Part shown: one piece after another, positions 59,387 through 64,000 of the stretch
Layout of the letters: each line of letters opens with the position of its first letter
Numbering within the stretch: the first letter of the stretch is position 1
NCBI GenBank assembly: GCA_027486675.1
Contig: JAIXOQ010000008.1
Location: 1 to 64,000 of the forward strand
Length of the DNA stretch: 64,000 nt
Direction of reading: 5' to 3'
From: Pseudomonadota bacterium
GTDB lineage: Bacteria; Bdellovibrionota; UBA1018; CAIMNF01
Made by a program: the position numbers and the translations under genes
The notes under the pieces: generated by a model
Databases searched by the model: none
What the model saw: the letters and a program-made list of their open reading frames with translations, nothing else
What the model was told of the DNA's origin: nothing

Positions 59387-60155
59387 GAAAAAAACGGTAC
59401 CATACCCGAATTGCCCAAACCAACGCTGCTAACCCAACGCCTGCATATTCAAGGACGCGGAGGCTGTAGCCGGGTAGAGGCTGTAGCCTCACAATGCCCT
59501 CGCCCTCGATTCCAAAGAGACTCCAGCTGTAACCGGCAAATCCTGTCGTCAGAAAAGCGGCCAGAAAGACCAGTCCATCCGCAGGCGCAAGAAACAAAAA
59601 GGGCAATACTCCAAGCAAAAGCGCTTCATTGAGGGACGGCTCTAGCCACACGAGCATCACCCCAAGTAGGGGCAACGTTTGTAAGATGCGGGCTTCCAGA
59701 GGATGAGTGCGTTTTGGAAGCCTTGGGCTTAAAAGTTTGTCGATATTCCATCCCAGCAGCAGAAGGAAAATCAGCGGCAGGACGTTTTGTGCAATGGAGT
59801 CCAGCCTATAGGTGCGAACCTCTACCCGTTTTGAGGCGACAAGTAAAAGGGTGATCAGGCTTGCGGCGCCGACCCCTACGATGAAGGCGATGGTTCGTTT
59901 TTTTGCCGCTGAAAAAGTCCGATGACTCATTGTGAATTCGGGGTAGGCAAGCAGTGCAATAGCAAATTGTGCAAGCACTGCGGCGATCCAGCGCTGATTC
60001 TGCCAGGCCAGGCCTGCCGCTAGGAAGCGTTGACCGGGTGCCACAGTGCCGGAGTGAAAACTCCATGTAATCCCAATATTGAGTGCCACCGCCGCAAAGA
60101 GAGCGTTCCAGGCAATGTACAAAATCACTGAGATGAGCCAGCGGGAGTGCTTCAT
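59322..60155 (-). CDS. Polytopic membrane protein of unknown function upstream of tolQ
   Basis: About 277 residues from ATG 60155, chosen for AAGGAAG directly upstream. A longer frame to 60236 would add a Cys-rich, unlikely leader. Seven to eight hydrophobic segments include ILYIAWNALFAAVALNIGITW, WIAAVLAQFAIALLAYP, TIAFIVGVGAASLITLLLVA and VLPLIFLLLLGWNI, with a basic C-terminus. No family recognised. It overlaps tolQ by 65 bases and so is probably the first gene of the tol operon. Divergent from ftsE. Confidence 0.62.
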   Translation of the reverse strand: MKHSRWLISVILYIAWNALFAAVALNIGITWSFHSGTVAPGQRFLAAGLAWQNQRWIAAVLAQFAIALLAYPEFTMSHRTFSAAKKRTIAFIVGVGAASLITLLLVASKRVEVRTYRLDSIAQNVLPLIFLLLLGWNIDKLLSPRLPKRTHPLEARILQTLPLLGVMLVWLEPSLNEALLLGVLPFLFLAPADGLVFLAAFLTTGFAGYSWSLFGIEGEGIVRLQPLPGYSLRVLEYAGVGLAALVWAIRVWYRFFHEFWKRRFKHNRTSPSSGTDR

Positions 60156-60239
60156 GACTTCCTTAAACGGTATGAAACCCCGTAAAGTAATACAAGCAGT
60201 GCAAGTTTTAGGCGTTTCGCCGCAAGGAAATAGCAAGTC

Positions 60240-60902
60240 ATGCTCTTCGCTCTTAAGCTCGCAAAAAAATTTGGCACAAAGACGATCTTTGAGAACGTCA
60301 GTTTGTCTGTTGCACGAGGAGATTTTGCGTACCTCCTAGGCGGCACCGGCGCAGGTAAAACCACTTTGCTCCGGATTCTTTCCACCGAAGAGATGCCAAG
60401 CTCCGGGGATATCGAGTGGTTTGGATTTGCTCGCGCTTCATTGGGACAGAAACAAATCGATGACCTTCGGCACCGGATGTCTGTCATGCCGCAGTCTCTC
60501 GAACTCGTCCCTGACCTCACAGTCCAAAAGAATATAGAGCTCGCGCAGCTCGGCCTCCATTCATCTAGAAAGACCGACGATGCCTCGATGAAGGAGCTAC
60601 TCCAAACATTAAAGCTTTCCGACCGATTGACGGCACCCCTCCGCACCCTGTCGGGTGGGGAGCAGCAAAGAGTCGCATTTTTGCGTGCTTTGGCTCGTAA
60701 GGCAGACCTTTATCTGCTCGATGAACCTACGGGGGCTCAGGACATAGAGATGACTTGGAAAATGTTAGATGCATTGACACGGCTTCAAGTCGGTGGGGCC
60801 AGTGTGGTGGTAGCCACTCACGATCTTGAGATGGTTCGTCGGGTGAGAAGGCGTGTTTTAGTATTTCGTAACGGAACGGTTGAAGAAGGGAAAGCCCTAT
60901 GA
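60240..60902 (+). CDS. ftsE: Cell-division ABC ATPase FtsE
   Basis: A 220-residue ATPase that with FtsX controls septal peptidoglycan hydrolysis. It has Walker A LLGGTGAGKTTLLRI (about residues 32-46), Q-loop VMPQSLELVPDLTVQKNI, signature TLSGGEQQRVAFLRALA, Walker B LYLLDEPTGAQD and H-loop VVVATHDLEM. The SSGDIEWFG and VMPQ segments fit FtsE. GAQD replaces the more common GNLD. The stop overlaps ftsX by 4 bases. First gene of ftsE-ftsX-envC-ctpA. Confidence 0.9.
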   Translation: MLFALKLAKKFGTKTIFENVSLSVARGDFAYLLGGTGAGKTTLLRILSTEEMPSSGDIEWFGFARASLGQKQIDDLRHRMSVMPQSLELVPDLTVQKNIELAQLGLHSSRKTDDASMKELLQTLKLSDRLTAPLRTLSGGEQQRVAFLRALARKADLYLLDEPTGAQDIEMTWKMLDALTRLQVGGASVVVATHDLEMVRRVRRRVLVFRNGTVEEGKAL

Positions 60903-61753
60903 GCGTGGGCGTGAGTTTGGGGGGCCTTCTTTTTAAACGGCTTCCGGGAGTGACCTTAGTGTCCACTTTTGCACTCGCTGCATTGGTGTTGATCTTTTGG
61001 GGTGCGAGCGTCATTTCGCAGGACTTGGATAGAACCTTAAATGGCGTTGCACTCGAAAAGGTCGTCACTCTGACAGCAGCGGATTCGACCAGTGCCGAGG
61101 CCGTAGCGGAAAAGCTGAGACAAGAGGTGGGGAAAGTGACCATTGTCTCTCAAGCTGAGGTGAAGGACCTGCTGAGCGATATGGATCCGCAATTACGATC
61201 CCTTTTGCTGGGCGTAGGCGGAGAAGCGGAGAACTTAGTCCCTACGATGGTGACTTTCCGTGGTGCTATTGAATCTGAAGTTCTTGAGAGTCTAAAAAAA
61301 ATGCATGGAGTCATGAAACTCCATGAGCGCGCCGCGCTCGAAGGCCCGTATCGGAATGCATTGGTGCGTTTATTATTTCAGGTAGACCTGATCCGATATC
61401 TACTTTGGGCGGCCTCTCTTGCGATTGCTCTTTTATTCACCCGTATCTTGGGTCGCGAATTCCACCCGATCGCAAAAAACTTAGAACACTGGGGTGTTCC
61501 AATGTTTCGCATTCGTTTGCCCCTGACGATTGTTTGTGGTCTGGTGCTGGTCTTGGGACACCTCCTAGCGTTTTTAATCTGGAAGATCATGCTACCGAAG
61601 GGGGCTTTGGGTTTGTCGCTACTGACCGGCGTCAGCGTACCGGAAGTATGGTTGCTGCCGCTCAGAGCGGGGATATCACTTCTACTCACACAAATCGCAC
61701 TCGTGTTTCTGCTGACCTTTTCTAGGGTTCGTAAAAGGTCAAAAGTAAGATGA
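60899..61753 (+). CDS. ftsX: Cell-division permease-like protein FtsX
   Basis: A 284-residue membrane protein with the FtsX plan. TM1 is VSTFALAALVLIFWGASVI (about 21-39). A periplasmic domain of about 125 residues follows (KVTIVSQAEVKDLLSDMDPQLRSLL). Three more helices close it: LIRYLLWAASLAIALLFTRIL, LPLTIVCGLVLVLGHLLAFLIW and VWLLPLRAGISLLLTQIALVFLL. The periplasmic loop should bind the EnvC-type coiled coil encoded next. Overlaps both neighbours by 4 bases. Confidence 0.88.
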   Translation: MSVGVSLGGLLFKRLPGVTLVSTFALAALVLIFWGASVISQDLDRTLNGVALEKVVTLTAADSTSAEAVAEKLRQEVGKVTIVSQAEVKDLLSDMDPQLRSLLLGVGGEAENLVPTMVTFRGAIESEVLESLKKMHGVMKLHERAALEGPYRNALVRLLFQVDLIRYLLWAASLAIALLFTRILGREFHPIAKNLEHWGVPMFRIRLPLTIVCGLVLVLGHLLAFLIWKIMLPKGALGLSLLTGVSVPEVWLLPLRAGISLLLTQIALVFLLTFSRVRKRSKVR

Positions 61754-62844
61754 TTCCCTTCTGGGCAGTTACGATTGCCTTTGCGGGCCCTCCTTTGGCA
61801 GATCAACTCGCACAAATCAGGCAGCAGATGAGTGCAATTGAAAAATCGATTCAGCAAACGAATGGAAGTCGCAATGCTGTTCATGAGCAGCTTGAGCGCA
61901 TTCGCTCTCTTAAAATTCTTCAAGCCAAAGAAAAAGCACTCACCGAAAAACGCATCGCTCTTTTGGATGGAGAACTCGGCGGAATGAGACTCAAACGCAA
62001 CGAAGTGCAATCCCGCTTGGATTCTGCGCGTGTGAAGCTTAAACATGAAATTTCAGACCTTGTCCTTGCGACCCAGACAGCAGATTCGGTAAGCACCCAC
62101 GCCCGGGCATTCATGCTTGGAACTTGGGCACAGATTCGTTTTAAAGATTTTGAGGCGCTTCGAGCGGACGTAGAGGATGCGCTGTCTTTTGAACTCAAGA
62201 TCCAGGAAGAGAAGTCTCGATTAGAAGAACTTCGCTCCTCAATCGTTGAAACTGAGGATCTATTGAAGTTCCATGAAGGTCTGAGGGAAGAGCTCTCTCA
62301 AGAAAAACAAAAAGAACGCCTTTCGAAGCTCGAAGAGTATCGGAAACTGAGAGAGTCGAGCCTGGAGATGGAGCAGATGCTTCGAAGCTTTCATGAGCGA
62401 CAGTTATCGGAGCGGCAGAAAGCCCAGGCTAAGTTGTTGCGCTTGAGCCCAAGCTTTCAGTGGTTATGGCCAGTGCAGGGGAGTGTCGCACGAGGTTTTG
62501 GATTGCAGATGGATGAGGCGACGGGACTTCAGTACTTTCGAAAAGGTATTGAGATTCTTCCGACCTCCAAAAAACTTGGAGTGAAGGCTTCAGCCAGTGG
62601 GACGGTCCAGTTCGTGGGCAAACTACCGGGTCGTGGGTACGTAGTCATTTTGGCTCACAATGGAGATTTCTACTCGGTCTACGGGCAACTCGCATCTGTG
62701 ACTGTTGCGGCAGGGGCAGCCGTAGAGGCCGAGGCGCAGATTGCTGAACTCCCAAACGTCTCCTCTCCGCTGTACTTTGAGATTCGATCTCGCAACCTCG
62801 CTTTGAACCCGTTAAAGTGGTTGCAGAGCGAGGCTCATCCATGA
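61750..62844 (+). CDS. envC: EnvC-like murein hydrolase activator
   Basis: A 364-residue exported protein. A very short signal (MIPFWAVTIAFAGPPLA) precedes a coiled coil of about 210 residues (DQLAQIRQQMSAIEKSI onward) and a C-terminal LytM/M23-like domain (about 235-362: WPVQGSVARGFG, VKASASGTVQFVGKLPGRGYVVILAHNGDFYSVYG). The zinc ligands are gone: the HxxxD site reads FRKGIEI and the HxH site reads YFEIR. That is what is known for EnvC, which activates amidases and does not cut itself. Cotranscribed with ftsEX, matching that role. Confidence 0.88.
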   Translation: MIPFWAVTIAFAGPPLADQLAQIRQQMSAIEKSIQQTNGSRNAVHEQLERIRSLKILQAKEKALTEKRIALLDGELGGMRLKRNEVQSRLDSARVKLKHEISDLVLATQTADSVSTHARAFMLGTWAQIRFKDFEALRADVEDALSFELKIQEEKSRLEELRSSIVETEDLLKFHEGLREELSQEKQKERLSKLEEYRKLRESSLEMEQMLRSFHERQLSERQKAQAKLLRLSPSFQWLWPVQGSVARGFGLQMDEATGLQYFRKGIEILPTSKKLGVKASASGTVQFVGKLPGRGYVVILAHNGDFYSVYGQLASVTVAAGAAVEAEAQIAELPNVSSPLYFEIRSRNLALNPLKWLQSEAHP

Positions 62845-64000
62845 TTTTTTCAGTTTTCTTTGTTTCTTTTGCCCTAGCCAAGTCCACCCCTCCGGAGACA
62901 TTAAAATCCGATGCTGCAAAGTATCGTGAAATCGAACTCTTCCAAAAGGTGTTAGGTTTTGTGGAAAAAAATTATGTGGAACCCGTCTCCTCCGAGCGCC
63001 TCATGCAAGGCGCGATCCGCGGCATGATGGATACGCTTGATCCTCACTCGAACTATTTACCTCCCGAAGTTTACCGAGAGATGAAGATAGACACCGAAGG
63101 TCGCTTTGATGGCATTGGGGTCGAGGTCAGCGTCAAGGATGGAGTGCTGATGGTGATCACCCCGATTGAAGATTCTCCGGCTTGGAAGGTTGGAGTCAAA
63201 TCAGGGGACCGGATCATTCGCATCAACGGCGAAAGCACTAAAGGTCTCAGCATCTCTGAAGCCATACAGAAGATGAAAGGGAAACTTGGTACTGAAGTTG
63301 TTCTAGGAATCTATCGTAAGGGATGGAAGAAGTTTCGAGATCTGAAGATGACTCGCCAGTCGATTCAGGTGAAGTCTGTTCGTTCCGATATCTTAGATCA
63401 GAAATATGGCTATGTAGCCTTGGTGGGTTTTTCTGAGAACGCTGCCCGTGACGTCGATCAGGCGATTAAGAACTTAGAGTCTAAAGGGCCATTAAGTGGG
63501 CTCGTTTTTGACTTAAGAAACAATCCAGGGGGTCTGCTGGATCAAGCCGTCGATGTGACTTCTCTCTTTATCGATGAGGGGGTCGTTGTCTCGACCATTG
63601 GACGCGATCCTTTAGATAAGGAAGTCAGGTCCGCAAAGGCTGGAAAAGCCCGAAAGCAGCTTCCTGTTGTCGTTCTAGTCAACAGCGGAACTGCCTCAGC
63701 TGCAGAAATCGTGTCCGCGGCCTTGCAGGATCACCATAGGGCGATGATTTTAGGGGAGACCACGTTTGGAAAAGGTTCGGTGCAATCCGTGATTCCTCTG
63801 GGGGACGATCGGGGATTAAAATTGACGACTGCAAAGTATTACTCCCCCTCAGGACGGAGCATCCAGGAAGTGGGTGTCGTCCCAGACATCGCGCTTGAAG
63901 ACTTTGATCAACAGATTCTAGAGAAAGCGCGTCTCGCAAAAGAAGTTCAAAGAGAGAAAGATTTGAAGGGTCACCTGAAAGCAGTCCAGCCAGAAAGTGC
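62841..64000 (+). CDS. ctpA: C-terminal processing protease CtpA-like (S41), 3' partial
   Basis: The frame starts with ATG overlapping the envC stop (ATGA) and is still open at the right edge after 386 codons. It has a short signal (MIFSVFFVSFALA), then LFQKVLGFVEKNYVEPVSSERLMQGAIRGMMDTLDPHSNYL, the standard Ctp N-domain. A PDZ domain spans about residues 85-170 (DGIGVEVSVKDGVLMVITP...GDRIIRING). The S41 core has VFDLRNNPGGLLDQAVDVTSLF and the dyad Ser286 (TASAAE) and Lys311 (FGKGS). The 25-residue spacing implies an active enzyme. It probably trims periplasmic or peptidoglycan-enzyme substrates. Confidence 0.95.
   Translation, partial: MIFSVFFVSFALAKSTPPETLKSDAAKYREIELFQKVLGFVEKNYVEPVSSERLMQGAIRGMMDTLDPHSNYLPPEVYREMKIDTEGRFDGIGVEVSVKDGVLMVITPIEDSPAWKVGVKSGDRIIRINGESTKGLSISEAIQKMKGKLGTEVVLGIYRKGWKKFRDLKMTRQSIQVKSVRSDILDQKYGYVALVGFSENAARDVDQAIKNLESKGPLSGLVFDLRNNPGGLLDQAVDVTSLFIDEGVVVSTIGRDPLDKEVRSAKAGKARKQLPVVVLVNSGTASAAEIVSAALQDHHRAMILGETTFGKGSVQSVIPLGDDRGLKLTTAKYYSPSGRSIQEVGVVPDIALEDFDQQILEKARLAKEVQREKDLKGHLKAVQPES

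Noticed and set aside
1-64000. CRISPR array, prophage, insertion sequence or integrative element
   Set aside because: No regularly spaced repeats, transposase, integrase or phage structural genes were seen on either strand.

Overview
The window is chromosomal DNA of a diderm (Gram-negative) bacterium. It encodes the LPS exporter ATPase LptB and an LptC-like protein, a TolQ-TolR-TolA-TolB system, a TonB-dependent receptor, several small beta-barrel proteins, sigma-54 and the rpsU-yqeY-dnaG-rpoD macromolecular synthesis operon. Dense gene packing, many ATGA-type overlaps, a large load of secreted peptidases and unknown exported proteins, a CheX/CheY pair and the long homodimer-type isocitrate dehydrogenase fit a member of the Bdellovibrionota or a related delta-proteobacterium-like lineage. 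That assignment is inference, because there is no rRNA in the window. I saw no insertion sequence, prophage, integrase or CRISPR array.

Layout. 1-2.9 kb: a TPP riboswitch drives thiM-thiE-thiD (thiazole salvage and thiamine phosphate assembly), closed by a terminator. 2.9-18.3 kb: an accessory-looking stretch of exported proteins, including three secreted HExxH metalloprotease candidates, lipoproteins, small beta-barrels and an S41 protease, with a broken SRPBCC gene and a nucleotidyltransferase-like remnant. It contains a clear cobalamin riboswitch placed in front of an exported protein of unknown function. 18.3-33.4 kb: a Fur-box-like site and TonB receptor, isocitrate dehydrogenase with a divergent LysR regulator, a secreted M3 peptidase, CheX/CheY, a lipocalin, a Uup-type ABC-F ATPase, then rpoN-lptB-lptC. 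33.5-39.7 kb: rpsU-yqeY-dnaG-rpoD and a second S41-fold protein that lacks the catalytic lysine.

39.7-47.1 kb: a tRNA with CAT anticodon, a block of nested hairpins, a 7-bp tandem repeat abutting a QueC-like PP-loop enzyme, a beta-barrel protein, and the most unusual locus here. On the minus strand three tightly linked genes encode a MotB/OmpA-like protein with a very long coiled coil, a MotA/TolQ/ExbB-like channel subunit and a membrane-anchored FHA protein with about 500 residues of coiled coil. Together they look like an undescribed ion-driven stator or motor with a phospho-dependent cytoplasmic arm. The leader of this operon contains two mutually exclusive hairpins around the ribosome-binding site.

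47.1-64 kb: two GT-C-type membrane glycosyltransferase candidates either side of oligoendopeptidase F, a chromate-transporter family protein, an Ala-rich anchored exported protein, aat, a thiolase, tolQRAB (no pal), and at the right edge ftsE-ftsX-envC-ctpA. The last is a translationally coupled envelope-division operon whose final gene runs off the window.
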